Notes: generated from the sequence alone by a model not told the origin. DNA of 64,000 bases from Bacteroides thetaiotaomicron VPI-5482 (GCF_000011065.1 NC_004663.1:744001-808000); one strand, 5' to 3'. Shown: positions 8,791-17,600, numbered from the stretch's first letter. Translations and numbers: made by a program.

Positions 8791-9981
8791 ATGAAAATTG
8801 CATTATTGACACAATACTACAAACCAGAAATGGGTGCACCTCAGAATCGTTTGTATGAAATGATTCATGGTCTTAAGGAATGTGGTAATGAAGTATGCAT
8901 AATCACAGGTATGCCCAATTACCCTATGGGGAAGATATTTGATGATTATAGAGGTAAGATTACATGCACTGATCAAATAGATGGTGTAGAGATTAAAAGA
9001 TATTGGCTCTATGCATCAAATACAAAGAAGGTGATTCCTAGAATTTGGAATATGGTATCTTTCTCATTTATGGTGCTATTCTCTTTACGCTATCTGAAGA
9101 GTAAGCAATTGGATTATTTAATAGTTGAAAGTCCTCCTTTGACGTTAGGGCTTGTTGGAAAATGGTTAGCCAAGCACGCACATTGTAAATTTATTGCAAA
9201 TATCTCTGATATTTGGCCTTTGTCTGCGAAAGAATTGGGTGCGATATCAGAAGGAAAGCTTTATCATATTCTTGAGAATCTTGAGCATAGAATTTATAAG
9301 GGGGCTTATATTTCTATGGGGCAATCTCAGGAGATTGTTGATCATATTGCTTCCCACGGTGGCAATAAAACCTATCTGTTTCGGAATGGAGTAGATCCTA
9401 CAAGATTTGCAGATATTAAGGTGCATAAGATTAATGATGGAAAAGTTAGATTGGTTTATGCTGGTTTGCTTGGATTCGCTCAAGGGGTTGCTGATATCTG
9501 CAAGTCCATCAATTTTGCTGAGATGGGTATGGAATTTCATATTTATGGTTCAGGTGGCGAGCAGAAGGAGATTGAAGCATTTATAGCTTCTCATCCCAAT
9601 AATGGTATTATATATCATGGTGTCGTTGCTAGAGAAGAATTACCTTTTCGATTGAAAGAGGCTGATATGACGCTGATTCCGTTAGTCAAAAATATCTATG
9701 GAGCAGTTCCTTCTAAAATTTATGATTCTATGGCTGCAGCTTTACCTATTATGTTTGTTGGAGAAGGTGAGGGGGCCCGTATTGTGAAGGATAACAATAT
9801 CGGATTGGTGGCCCATTCTAAAGACTATGAAGGATTAAAAGATAATATTAAGTATGCAGTATCTCATCCTGAGGAAATGAAAGTGATGGCAAAGAACTGC
9901 GTTGATTGTGCTGAGAATAAATTCAATCGTCCTAAACAAATCTTGTGTCTAAACGATTACTTGAAGGATAATCTTAAGTAA
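8791..9981 (+). CDS. Glycosyltransferase, GT4, WbuB/WcaI-like
   Basis: The 396-residue protein starts KIALLTQYYKPEMGAPQNRLYEM and contains GMPNYPMGKIFDDYRG, both typical of the WbuB/WcaI group (WbuB is an L-fucosamine transferase). Further along are LIVESPPLTLG, ANISDIWPLSA, and PLVKNIYGAVPSKIYDSMAAALPI in the donor domain. Members act at the cytosolic face on undecaprenyl-linked intermediates, often adding an N-acetylated deoxyhexosamine early in the repeat. WbuB-type genes commonly sit near PglC-type transferases and WbuC cupins; both occur downstream here (the cupin broken). The donor is inferred only from family resemblance. Confidence 0.85.
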   Translation: MKIALLTQYYKPEMGAPQNRLYEMIHGLKECGNEVCIITGMPNYPMGKIFDDYRGKITCTDQIDGVEIKRYWLYASNTKKVIPRIWNMVSFSFMVLFSLRYLKSKQLDYLIVESPPLTLGLVGKWLAKHAHCKFIANISDIWPLSAKELGAISEGKLYHILENLEHRIYKGAYISMGQSQEIVDHIASHGGNKTYLFRNGVDPTRFADIKVHKINDGKVRLVYAGLLGFAQGVADICKSINFAEMGMEFHIYGSGGEQKEIEAFIASHPNNGIIYHGVVAREELPFRLKEADMTLIPLVKNIYGAVPSKIYDSMAAALPIMFVGEGEGARIVKDNNIGLVAHSKDYEGLKDNIKYAVSHPEEMKVMAKNCVDCAENKFNRPKQILCLNDYLKDNLK

Positions 9982-10269
9982 AATATTAAGCTATTTGAAA
10001 AGACGATTTCCAATAAATGGAATTAATAGTTAGGAAAAATCTGCTCCTAGCATTATTATGAGTATCTCTTTTTAGGCAGGATTTTAACAGATTGCTTACA
10101 TTTCAATTGAATGCAAATGAGTGGAATTATTGGTTTGATTTTGCTGTTGATCATGGAGTGCAAGTTTTTGCTCTTGAGGCTATTAAAGGAAGAATATTAA
10201 TAAATGCGAGCAATTGTGTAGACGAAGTCTTAACTCTGTCATTAATGAAATAACCAGCTAGCCTAATAT
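9982..10269 (+). other. Decayed sequence, no recognisable gene
   Basis: This stretch follows the WbuB-like gene and precedes the guanylyltransferase remnant. A short frame from about 10080 to 10250 reads RLLTFQLNANEWNYWFDFA, then DHGVQVFALEAIKGR and a stop. It looks protein-like and may be a leftover of another gene, but I cannot assign it. Several stops follow. No hairpin terminator or promoter stands out. Confidence 0.4.
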
Positions 10270-11141
10270 TGTTCAACAGAATTTTAGACATAGCATCAAA
10301 AAACAACTTAGGGATTTGCAGCTAATCTTAGCTGAACCTGTTGTACGCAATGTAGTTCCTTGCATTGTTTGGATTTGCTGGAGTATCTGTAAGGAAGAAG
10401 CTAACGCTAACTTGTTGTTACTCCTACAGATGTAATAGTGATGAATCGAGAGGAGTTCAGGCGTGTTATAAAGAATGCGCTAATTTATACAGAGAAGAAC
10501 AATGATATCGTAACTATCAGTATCAAGCCATTTTGTCTTGAAACTAGTTATGGATATGTCGAGTCTTCCTTAGGGAGGAGAAGATTCATAGCGTAAATGA
10601 ATTCAAGGAGAAGCCAAACCTTGAAACAGCAAAGAAATATCTTGTTGCTGGCAATTATTTTTGGAATACAGGTATATTGGTATGGAGTGCCAATACCATT
10701 ACAGAATGCATTAGTAAGTATAAACCAAGTATTGTAGAGGAGATGGATGCTATTATTGCCTCAGAAGTTTCAGAAATTTCAAAGGTTCGAGAGATTTTTC
10801 CGAATGTAGAAAAGGTCTCTGTTGTTTATGCAGTCATGGAGCCTGTATCCTGTATCAAAGGTTGGTATGGTATATATTCATCCTGCTGATTTCGGATGGA
10901 GCAATCTTGGTAATTGGGCTTCGTTACATGATAAACTTCAAAAAGATGAATTTATAATGGCGCAATTGGTAACATTTACGTGTACGAATGCAAGAATTAT
11001 GTGGTTTATGTAGAAGATACAAATAAGGTTGTGTTTCAGGGTTTAGATGGATATATTGCCTCTGAGAAAAATGGTTATATTCTTATTTGTCAGAGAAGTG
11101 AGGAACAGAGAATTAAAGAGTATAAAGGTTATGATAGGTAG
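10270..11141 (+). pseudogene. Broken mannose-1-phosphate guanylyltransferase (manC-like)
   Basis: Fragments of one nucleotidyltransferase lie in order across several frames. LILAEPVVRNVVPCI lies near 10320-10370 (intact: EPxxRNTAPCI). VTPTDVIVMNREEFRRVI and TISIKPFCLETSYGYVE follow near 10430-10560. VNEFKEKPNLETAKKYL and AGNYFWNTGILVWSAN lie at 10600-10690, IFPNVEKVSVVYAVME near 10800, ADFGWSNLGNWASLHD near 10890, and VYVYECKNYVVYVEDT to EEQRIKEYKG up to TAG 11141. The N-terminal GGxGxR signature is absent. Intact enzymes make GDP-mannose. At least four frame changes plus a stop show loss of function. If GDP-mannose is needed it must come from elsewhere in the genome. Confidence 0.88.
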
Positions 11142-11201
11142 TACGGAGGACATAAGCCTATGATTCGATGTTATTGCCTGTGAGAATGAATAATAAGTTA
11201 T

Positions 11202-11795
11202 ATGAAACGATTATTTGATATAGTAGCGAGTGGAATTGGGCTTGTGCTGTTGGGCCCATTGTTTTTAGTCCTTGCCATTTGGATCAAGATGGATTCAAAA
11301 GGCCCTGTGTTCTATCGTCAGGTGCGTGTAGGCAAGAACAATAAGAATTTCCGTATTTTAAAGTTTCGTTCCATGCATGTAGGGGCGGACAAAGGATCAT
11401 TGGTGACTATTGGTGGGCGTGATTCTCGGATTACACGCTCTGGGTATTACATCCGCAAATATAAGTTTGATGAAATACCTCAATTAATCAATGTGCTTAT
11501 CGGCGACATGAGTTTGGTAGGCCCTCGTCCTGAGGTTCGCTATTATGTGAATTATTGGACTTCAGAGCAGATGCACGTGTTGGATGTACGTCCAGGTATT
11601 ACAGATCCTGCAAGTATCAAGTTCCGTAATGAGAATGAACTGATGGAAAAGGCTGAGGCCCCAGAGGATTACTACATCAATGTGATTATGCAGGAGAAGA
11701 TCAAGCTTTACCTGGAGTATGTTGAGAACGCTAGTTTTTGGTATGACATTAAGCTGATCTTTATGACATTCAAAGTGATAATTACTGAAAGATAA
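11202..11795 (+). CDS. Initiating sugar-phosphate transferase, PglC/WcaJ C-domain type
   Basis: The 197-residue protein is the minimal monotopic phosphoglycosyl transferase. It has an N-terminal membrane-dipping helix (KRLFDIVASGIGLVLLGPLFLVLA), then GPVFYRQVRVGKN and LKFRSMH. The catalytic Asp-Glu lies in KFDEIPQLINVL, followed by GDMSLVGPRPE. It transfers a sugar-1-phosphate from a UDP-sugar to undecaprenyl phosphate, starting repeat-unit assembly at the inner face of the inner membrane. The short length, without the extra membrane domain of WbaP/WcaJ, is that of PglC. It is followed by a sugar aminotransferase, as in di-N-acetylbacillosamine-type pathways, but an accompanying dehydratase is not in the window. 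Confidence 0.9.
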   Translation: MKRLFDIVASGIGLVLLGPLFLVLAIWIKMDSKGPVFYRQVRVGKNNKNFRILKFRSMHVGADKGSLVTIGGRDSRITRSGYYIRKYKFDEIPQLINVLIGDMSLVGPRPEVRYYVNYWTSEQMHVLDVRPGITDPASIKFRNENELMEKAEAPEDYYINVIMQEKIKLYLEYVENASFWYDIKLIFMTFKVIITER

Positions 11796-11822
11796 ACAAT
11801 AACTTTTAAAACATACAGTAAA

Positions 11823-13097
11823 ATGAGTACTGATTTTAAAAAAAGGAACGTGTTTTTCAGTCCTCCAGATATGACGGAAACTGAAACGAGATTGGTAGTA
11901 GAGGCTATCATGAGTGGTTGGATTACTACTGGTCCTAAGACAAAAGAATTTGAGAAGAAGATTTCGGCATACGTACATACTGATAAGACTGTATGTCTGA
12001 ATTCTGCAACAGCTGCTATGGAACTTGCGCTTCGTCTGATTGGAGTGGGGCCTGAGGATGAGGTAATTGTGCCTGCATATACTTATACGGCTAGTGCAAG
12101 TGTGACTCAGCATGTGGGGTGCCACTTAGTGATGGTAGATAGCAACGAGGAAAACCAGCAGATGGATCTACAAAAGTTGGCTGAGGCTATCACAGAACGT
12201 ACTAAGGTGATTGTGCCTGTTGATCTAGGTGGTGTGGTATGTGAGTATGACAAGATTTTGGAGATCCTTGAGCAGAAGAAGGGTTTGTTCCGTCCTACTA
12301 ATGAATTACAGAAGAAGATTGGGCGTGTGATAATCAGTTCGGATTGTGCTCACGCTTTTGGTAGCGAGTGGAAAGGTAAGATGGCTGGTGAGATTGGAGA
12401 CTTCTCTTCCTTCAGTTTCCATGCTGTTAAGAATTTGACTACGGCAGAAGGTGGCGCACTTACTTGGCATCTACCATTTGGAAACGAACCTATAATAATG
12501 GATATAGATACTACTATTCCTGTCTTCGAGGGAGAGACATGGAATGAATTTCTGTACCGCAAGTGCCAGTTGTTCAGTCTCCATGGACAGAACAAGGATG
12601 CTTTGGCAAAAACTAAGCTCGGATCATGGGAGTATGATGTGATTGGCCCTTGGTATAAATGTAATATGACCGACATCATGGCTTCGCTTGGTTTGGCTCA
12701 GATGGAGCGTTACGATACAATGCTTCAGAAACGTCAAAAGTATGTAGAGCGTTTCAATGAGGCTTTTAAGGAACTGAATGTGGCTGTTCTCGACCATAAA
12801 GGGGCTGAGCATTGTTCAAGTCATCACCTTTACATCATCCGTTTGTTAGGCAAGACTCGTGAGCAGGTGAACGATGTTATCACTAAGATGGCAGAACGTG
12901 GCATCGCTACCAACGTGCACTACAAGCCGCTACCTATGATGACTGCCTATAAGACTCTCGGTTTCGACATTAAGAACTTTCCCAATGCCTACAAGATGTT
13001 CGAGAATACAATGACACTTCCACTTAACACTAAGATGACAGAGGAGGATGTAGAGTATGTTATCGAGAACTTCGTAGATATCGTAAAGTCCCTCTAA
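11823..13097 (+). CDS. PLP-dependent sugar aminotransferase (DegT/DnrJ/EryC1/StrS family)
   Basis: The 424-residue protein has the family order: GWITTGPKTKEFEKK, LNSATAAMELALRL (phosphate-binding region), DEVIVPAYTYTASA, SSDCAHAFGS, and SFHAVKNLTTAEGGAL with the PLP-binding lysine. HYKPLPMMTAYK and LPLNTKMTEEDVEYV close it. It aminates a keto nucleotide sugar (often UDP-4-keto-6-deoxy sugars) using glutamate. Its place next to the PglC-type transferase suggests it makes the first amino sugar of the repeat. The exact substrate is not readable. Confidence 0.88.
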   Translation: MSTDFKKRNVFFSPPDMTETETRLVVEAIMSGWITTGPKTKEFEKKISAYVHTDKTVCLNSATAAMELALRLIGVGPEDEVIVPAYTYTASASVTQHVGCHLVMVDSNEENQQMDLQKLAEAITERTKVIVPVDLGGVVCEYDKILEILEQKKGLFRPTNELQKKIGRVIISSDCAHAFGSEWKGKMAGEIGDFSSFSFHAVKNLTTAEGGALTWHLPFGNEPIIMDIDTTIPVFEGETWNEFLYRKCQLFSLHGQNKDALAKTKLGSWEYDVIGPWYKCNMTDIMASLGLAQMERYDTMLQKRQKYVERFNEAFKELNVAVLDHKGAEHCSSHHLYIIRLLGKTREQVNDVITKMAERGIATNVHYKPLPMMTAYKTLGFDIKNFPNAYKMFENTMTLPLNTKMTEEDVEYVIENFVDIVKSL

Positions 13098-13209
13098 TCT
13101 CATTTAGATTCTCCAATGAAAAAAGTAGTAATAGGGGGATTATGTGCATACTTCTTTTAGGTACAGAGGACAGATAAGACAAGATGTGAGTTTTTGAGTT
13201 CAATAATTA

Positions 13210-13440
13210 ATGGAAAAGATGATTGATAAAGATTTTCCAAAAGGGTTATTAACTCAGGCGGCTGAATTGCCATCCTTGCGTTGTAATTATGACTTATGTA
13301 ATTTGACACATTACAATGAATGCTGAATGCTTTGCAGGCACAAACGGAAGTGTCTATTTATCAATATGAAAATACTGGAGAAGCTGTAACGTGTCTTGCA
13401 GGTAAATTGGAAGAAGTTATCTATGGAGGAGTAAATAAAA
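13210..13440 (+). pseudogene. Broken WbuC-family cupin gene
   Basis: The frame from ATG 13210 reads MIDKDFPKGLLTQAAELPS, then LRCNYDLCNLTHYNE, and hits a stop near 13326. The reading continues in another frame from 13320 as MLNALQAQTEVSIYQYENTGE and CLAGKLEEVIYGG. Intact WbuC-type cupins read RxNYDLRxxxxDxxQRMLNALQPGTxVPIHRHxxTSE with LxGxLxEVxYD, so a single frameshift separates the halves. The metal-binding histidines are changed (IYQYENT where IHRHxxT is usual) and the C-terminal part is missing. Family function is not well known; it co-occurs with WbuB-type genes. Confidence 0.75.
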
Positions 13441-13478
13441 TTTATAATTATAGTATTAAAAACAATAGAAAGAAATAT

Positions 13479-14273
13479 ATGAAGAAAATGAAACAACTAG
13501 GCTATTGCCTATTGGTAGCTTTTCTGTTAACAGCCTGCCAGTCTTACAAAAAAGTACCTTACTTGCAGGATGCAGAAGTAGTACTGTATAGTACCCAGAA
13601 TGAACAACTGTACGATGCAAAGATTATGCCAAAGGATTTGTTAACCATTGTGGTGTCATGTACTAGTCCAGAATTGGCGGCGCCTTTCAATTTGACTGTT
13701 GCAACGCAGAATAATATGGCTTTGAATTATGCCACCACTCAGCCAGTCTTACAACAGTACTTGGTGGATAATGAAGGTAATATCAATTTTCCAGTGTTGG
13801 GTGAACTACATGTGGGTGGATTAACGAAGAAAGCAACAGAGCAAATGATTGTGGAAAGGCTGAAACCTTATATAAAAGAAACTCCTATTGTAACAGTACG
13901 TATGGTGAATTATAAGATTTCCGTAATCGGCGAAGTTGCCCGTCCTGGTACGTTCACGATTTCTAATGAAAAAGTGAACATTCTGGAAGCTTTAGCTATG
14001 GCAGGAGATATGACTGTATACGGTTTGCGTGATGATGTTAAGCTGATACGGGAGAACGCCAATGGTAAGCAGGAAATTATTCCGTTGGACCTGAATAAGG
14101 CGGAGACTATTCTTTCTCCTTATTATTATTTGCAGCAGAATGATATCATCTACGTGACGCCTAATAAAGCGAAAGCACGAAATTCGGATATCGGAACTAG
14201 TACAAGCTTGTGGTTCTCTGCTACTTCAATCCTTGTTTCTATTGCCAGTTTATTGTTTAACATCTTGAAATAA
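13479..14273 (+). CDS. wza: Polysaccharide export outer-membrane lipoprotein (Wza-type)
   Basis: The frame is open from 13320, but the first part belongs to the cupin pseudogene. ATG 13479 starts a clean lipoprotein signal, MKKMKQLGYCLLVAFLLTAC, with the lipidated Cys at residue 20, giving 264 residues. The mature part has the polysaccharide export domain (YDAKIMPKDLLTIVVSC, DNEGNINFPVLGELHVGG) and an SLBB-type domain (VIGEVARPGTFTISNEKVNILEALAMAG). A C-terminal amphipathic or membrane helix (SLWFSATSILVSIASLLFN) follows. Wza-like proteins form the outer-membrane exit channel and work with the Wzc-type kinase 12 bases downstream. Confidence 0.9.
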   Translation: MKKMKQLGYCLLVAFLLTACQSYKKVPYLQDAEVVLYSTQNEQLYDAKIMPKDLLTIVVSCTSPELAAPFNLTVATQNNMALNYATTQPVLQQYLVDNEGNINFPVLGELHVGGLTKKATEQMIVERLKPYIKETPIVTVRMVNYKISVIGEVARPGTFTISNEKVNILEALAMAGDMTVYGLRDDVKLIRENANGKQEIIPLDLNKAETILSPYYYLQQNDIIYVTPNKAKARNSDIGTSTSLWFSATSILVSIASLLFNILK

Positions 14274-14285
14274 AAAGAAAGGGTT

Positions 14286-16724
14286 ATGAAGGAAGAAAAT
14301 CAAAACGTGAAGGAACGTGAATTGACTGAGGATCAGATTGATTTCCGAGCGCTTCTTTTTAAGTATATTATTCATTGGCCCTGGTTTGTAGGGGCAGTGT
14401 TGCTATGTTTTGTTGGCGCGTGGTTTTATTTGCATTGGGCTACCCCCATTTATAATATTTCCGCCACTGTTCTCATAAAAGACGAGAAGAAGGGTGGAGG
14501 TGCAGGACTTTCTTCGGAATTGGAGGATATGGGGTTAAGTGGTGTGATGACTTCTTCTAAAAATATTGATAACGAGTTGGAAGTTTTACGTTCGAAAACA
14601 CTCGTAAAAGAGGTTGTTAATCAGTTGGGATTGTATATAACTTATAAAGATGAGGATGAATTTCCTGCTAAAGGTTTATATAAGACTTCTCCGGTGCAGG
14701 TGAGTCTGACATCTCAGGAGGCTGAAGAATTGAATGTACCAATGATGGTGGAGATGACCTTACAGCCTGAAGGTAGTATGGATGTGAATGTGACTGTAGG
14801 TGAGAAGGGTTATCAGAAGCATTTTGAGAAGTTGCCTGCTATCTTTCCGACTGATGAAGGCACGCTGGCCTTCTTTCAGGCGGCTGATTCGGTAACTTTA
14901 CAGGATGGAACGAAAGTTCCTCGGATAGAGAAGAATATACGCCATATAACTGCGACAATAAACAAACCGATGAGAGTGGCAAAAGACTATTGTAAAAACT
15001 TGTCTATTGCCCCTACTTCTAAGACTACTTCTGTAGCCGTAATTTCGTTGAAGAACTCCAGTTTGCAGCGTGGACAGGACTTTATCAACCAGTTGCTTGA
15101 AATGTATAATCGCAATACGAACAATGATAAAAACGAAATCGCTCAGAAGACGGCGGAATTTATTGATGAACGTATTGGCATTATCTCAAAAGAATTGGGT
15201 AGTACGGAAGCTAATTTGGAATCTTTCAAGCGTGATGCAGGTATCACGGATTTGACGAGTGAAGCTCAGATAGCCTTAGCTGGTAATGCTGAGTATGAAA
15301 AGAAGAGCGTAGAGAACCGTACTCAAATCAGTTTGGTGAATGACTTGCGTAAGTATTTGCGAGGCAATGAATACGAAGTCTTGCCGAGTAATGTAGGTTT
15401 ACAGGATGCTGCCTTGATTGGAGCCATTGAACGTTATAACGAAATGCTTATTGAGCGTAAACGCTTGCTACGCACATCAACAGAAAATAATCCCACGATT
15501 GTGAATCTAGATACGAGTATCCGTGCTATGAAAGCCAATGTACAGGCTACCCTTGAAGGAACCTTGCAGGGACTGATGATTACCAAAGAGAGCCTTGACC
15601 GTGAAGCGAGTCGTTATTCCCGTCGTATCAGCAACGCTCCGGGTCAGGAACGTGCTTATGTGAGTATTGCCCGTCAGCAGGAGATCAAGGCAGGATTGTA
15701 TCTGATGTTGTTACAGAAACGTGAAGAGAATGCTATTGCGCTTGCTGCCACTGCGAATAATGCGAAGATCATTGATGAAGCGATAGCTGATGATATCCCG
15801 GTATCTCCCAAACGCTCTATGATCTATTTGATTGCATTGATGCTTGGTGTTGGAATTCCGGTTGGTATCATCTACTTGATTGAACTGACGAAATTCAAGA
15901 TCGAAGGTCGTGCCGATGTGGAGAAACTAACGAGTGTTCCTGTTGTCGGTGATATTCCATTAACTGATGAGAAGAATGATAAGAATGGTTCTATCGCTGT
16001 CTTCGAGAACAAGAATAATCTGATGAGTGAAACCTTCCGTAATATTCGAACCAATCTTCAGTTTATGCTCGATAATGATCAGAAGGTTATCCTTGTGACC
16101 TCGACTGTCAGTGGTGAAGGAAAATCGTTTGTTTCGTCGAACCTGGCTATCAGTCTTTCTCTTTTGGGAAAGAAAGTGGTGATTGTCGGACTCGATATTC
16201 GTAAGCCGGGGTTGAATAAAGTATTCCAGCTCTCTAATAAGGAGAGAGGTATTACTCAGTATCTTTCCAATCCTGAGACGGATTTGATGGAACTTGTTCA
16301 ACCTTCTGATGTGAATAAGAATCTGTTTATTCTTCCGGGTGGTACTGTTCCTCCTAATCCAACGGAACTGTTGGCTCGTAACGGTCTGGACAGAGCGATA
16401 GAAACCTTGAAGAAGAACTTCGATTATGTCATCCTTGATACTGCTCCTATCGGCATGGTAACGGATACCTTATTAATAGGTCGTGTAGCAGACTTGTCAG
16501 TTTACGTATGCCGTGCTGACTACACTCATAAGGCAGAATATACATTGATCAATGAACTGTCTTTTGAGAAGAAGCTGCCTAATCTTTGTACCGTCATCAA
16601 CGGCGTAGACCTGAAGAAGCGAAAATATGGTTATTACTACGGCTACGGTAAGTATGGCAAACACTACGGCTATGGTAAACGTTATGGTTACGGCTATGGA
16701 TATGGTCAAGATACAAAAAGATAA
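14286..16724 (+). CDS. wzc: Polysaccharide chain-length regulator fused to BY-type tyrosine kinase (Wzc-type)
   Basis: The 812-residue protein has a Wzz domain between two membrane helices (about residues 38-58 and 512-533), with long periplasmic coiled regions. A cytosolic bacterial tyrosine kinase domain follows: Walker A in STVSGEGKS near residue 610, Walker A' VVIVGLDIRKPG, and Walker B YVILDTAPIG. The last about 33 residues are a Gly-Tyr-Lys tail with 12 tyrosines, the autophosphorylation cluster. Cycles of phosphorylation and dephosphorylation of this tail control polymer length and export with Wza and Wzy. A strong terminator at 16761-16790 ends the operon. Confidence 0.93.
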   Translation: MKEENQNVKERELTEDQIDFRALLFKYIIHWPWFVGAVLLCFVGAWFYLHWATPIYNISATVLIKDEKKGGGAGLSSELEDMGLSGVMTSSKNIDNELEVLRSKTLVKEVVNQLGLYITYKDEDEFPAKGLYKTSPVQVSLTSQEAEELNVPMMVEMTLQPEGSMDVNVTVGEKGYQKHFEKLPAIFPTDEGTLAFFQAADSVTLQDGTKVPRIEKNIRHITATINKPMRVAKDYCKNLSIAPTSKTTSVAVISLKNSSLQRGQDFINQLLEMYNRNTNNDKNEIAQKTAEFIDERIGIISKELGSTEANLESFKRDAGITDLTSEAQIALAGNAEYEKKSVENRTQISLVNDLRKYLRGNEYEVLPSNVGLQDAALIGAIERYNEMLIERKRLLRTSTENNPTIVNLDTSIRAMKANVQATLEGTLQGLMITKESLDREASRYSRRISNAPGQERAYVSIARQQEIKAGLYLMLLQKREENAIALAATANNAKIIDEAIADDIPVSPKRSMIYLIALMLGVGIPVGIIYLIELTKFKIEGRADVEKLTSVPVVGDIPLTDEKNDKNGSIAVFENKNNLMSETFRNIRTNLQFMLDNDQKVILVTSTVSGEGKSFVSSNLAISLSLLGKKVVIVGLDIRKPGLNKVFQLSNKERGITQYLSNPETDLMELVQPSDVNKNLFILPGGTVPPNPTELLARNGLDRAIETLKKNFDYVILDTAPIGMVTDTLLIGRVADLSVYVCRADYTHKAEYTLINELSFEKKLPNLCTVINGVDLKKRKYGYYYGYGKYGKHYGYGKRYGYGYGYGQDTKR

Positions 16725-16760
16725 ATATCTGAATATCTATGAATTATAACTTTTCTCAGA

Positions 16761-16790
16761 AAAAGAGCCCCGCAAGGGGCTTTTCTTTTT
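16761..16790 (+). terminator. Intrinsic terminator of the capsule operon
   Basis: Stem GCCCC 16767-16771, loop GCAA, GGGGC 16776-16780, extended by A-T pairs and followed by TTTTCTTTTT. It lies 37 bases after the wzc stop. Confidence 0.93.
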
Positions 16791-16818
16791 GTTATCTGAA
16801 ATAAAAGCCTCACCTTTG
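16788..16818 (+). promoter_or_regulatory. Bacteroides-type promoter for the HU-like gene
   Basis: TTTG at 16788-16791 and CACCTTTG at 16811-16818 are 19 nt apart and fit the Bacteroides sigma-ABfr form TTTG-N19-21-TAnnTTTG, with C instead of T at the first base of the second box. It lies about 60 nt before the start codon, right behind the capsule terminator. Confidence 0.6.
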
Positions 16819-16880
16819 CATTGTTGATCAACAAAACGTGAATAAAATAACTTGAATTTGAATCTTTAAAAAAACGTATT

Positions 16881-17399
16881 ATGAGTGTAATTTACAAAGT
16901 TGTTACGCGACCATCTGACCCGCGTGTTCCCAATTCTCCCAAGAAATATTATCCGCATCTGATCACTTTAGGTCAGTCTGTCAATCTGAAATATATTGCG
17001 CAGAAAATGCAGGGCTATTCTTCTTTATCCATCGGTGATATCAAGAGTGTGATTCAGAATTTTGTGGAGAAAATGAAAGAGCAACTTCTGGAAGGTAAGT
17101 CTGTGAATATCGAAGGCTTGGGTGTATTTATGCTGACTGCTTGTTCGAAAGGGGCGGATGCAGCGAAAGATGTCAATGCTAAAAGTGTGGATAGCGTACG
17201 CATCTTCTTTCAGGCGAATAAGGAACTGCGTATCACGAAGACGGCTACCCGTGCAGATGAAAAACTGGATTTGATCAGTCTGGATGAATATCTGAAGAAG
17301 TTGAATGCCTCTGTGACTCCGAATGATCCGGATGATGGTGAAAATGGCGGTGGTGGAAATGAAGGAGGAGATGAGGAAGCCCCGGATCCGACTGTATAA
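16881..17399 (+). CDS. HU/IHF-like DNA-binding protein with acidic tail
   Basis: The 172-residue protein belongs to the Bacteroides histone-like group (HU with extra domain, HU-HIG type). It starts SVIYKVVTRPSDPR and has the two-helix body LKYIAQKMQGYSSLSIGDIKSVIQNFVEKM. The arm region GKSVNIEGLGVFMLTACSKGA replaces the usual beta-arm proline loop. The last about 25 residues are Gly/Glu/Asp-rich and unstructured. These proteins are expected to bind and bend DNA; a specific role is not known. A tiny membrane peptide follows at 17434, the usual arrangement for this group. Confidence 0.85.
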   Translation: MSVIYKVVTRPSDPRVPNSPKKYYPHLITLGQSVNLKYIAQKMQGYSSLSIGDIKSVIQNFVEKMKEQLLEGKSVNIEGLGVFMLTACSKGADAAKDVNAKSVDSVRIFFQANKELRITKTATRADEKLDLISLDEYLKKLNASVTPNDPDDGENGGGGNEGGDEEAPDPTV

Positions 17400-17433
17400 T
17401 CTGAAAAGCTTAAAAAGAAAGGAGGAAAAATCT

Positions 17434-17526
17434 ATGAAGAAAACTTGGAGTGTAGTTTTGAAAGTAATCATTGCTGTAGCCGGTGCGATTGCCGGAGTAC
17501 TGGGAGTACAGGCTGCATCATTGTAA
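17434..17526 (+). CDS. Smalltalk-type 30-residue peptide
   Basis: A 30-residue peptide, MKKTWSVVLKVIIAVAGAIA then GVLGVQAASL, starts at ATG 17434 with a strong AAAGGAGG ribosome site at 17418-17424. A longer frame exists upstream in the same phase from 17323, but it overlaps the HU gene and lacks such a site. The pattern of a basic N-terminus, a W or T at positions 4-5, and a single helix with Gly/Ala is that of Bacteroidales 'smalltalk' proteins, which are repeatedly found after HU-like genes. Function is unknown. It is probably cotranscribed with HU, ending at the terminator at 17567. Confidence 0.8.
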   Translation: MKKTWSVVLKVIIAVAGAIAGVLGVQAASL

Positions 17527-17566
17527 GCAGCATTCAGTAAATAAAGTAATTGGTTAGATAAGACAG

Positions 17567-17600
17567 GCAGGCGGGAAGAACTTTCCCGCCTGCTTTGTTG
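17567..17600 (+). terminator. Intrinsic terminator after HU-smalltalk
   Basis: An 11-bp perfect stem pairs GCAGGCGGGAA 17567-17577 with TTCCCGCCTGC 17583-17593. It is followed by TTTGTTG. Confidence 0.9.
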
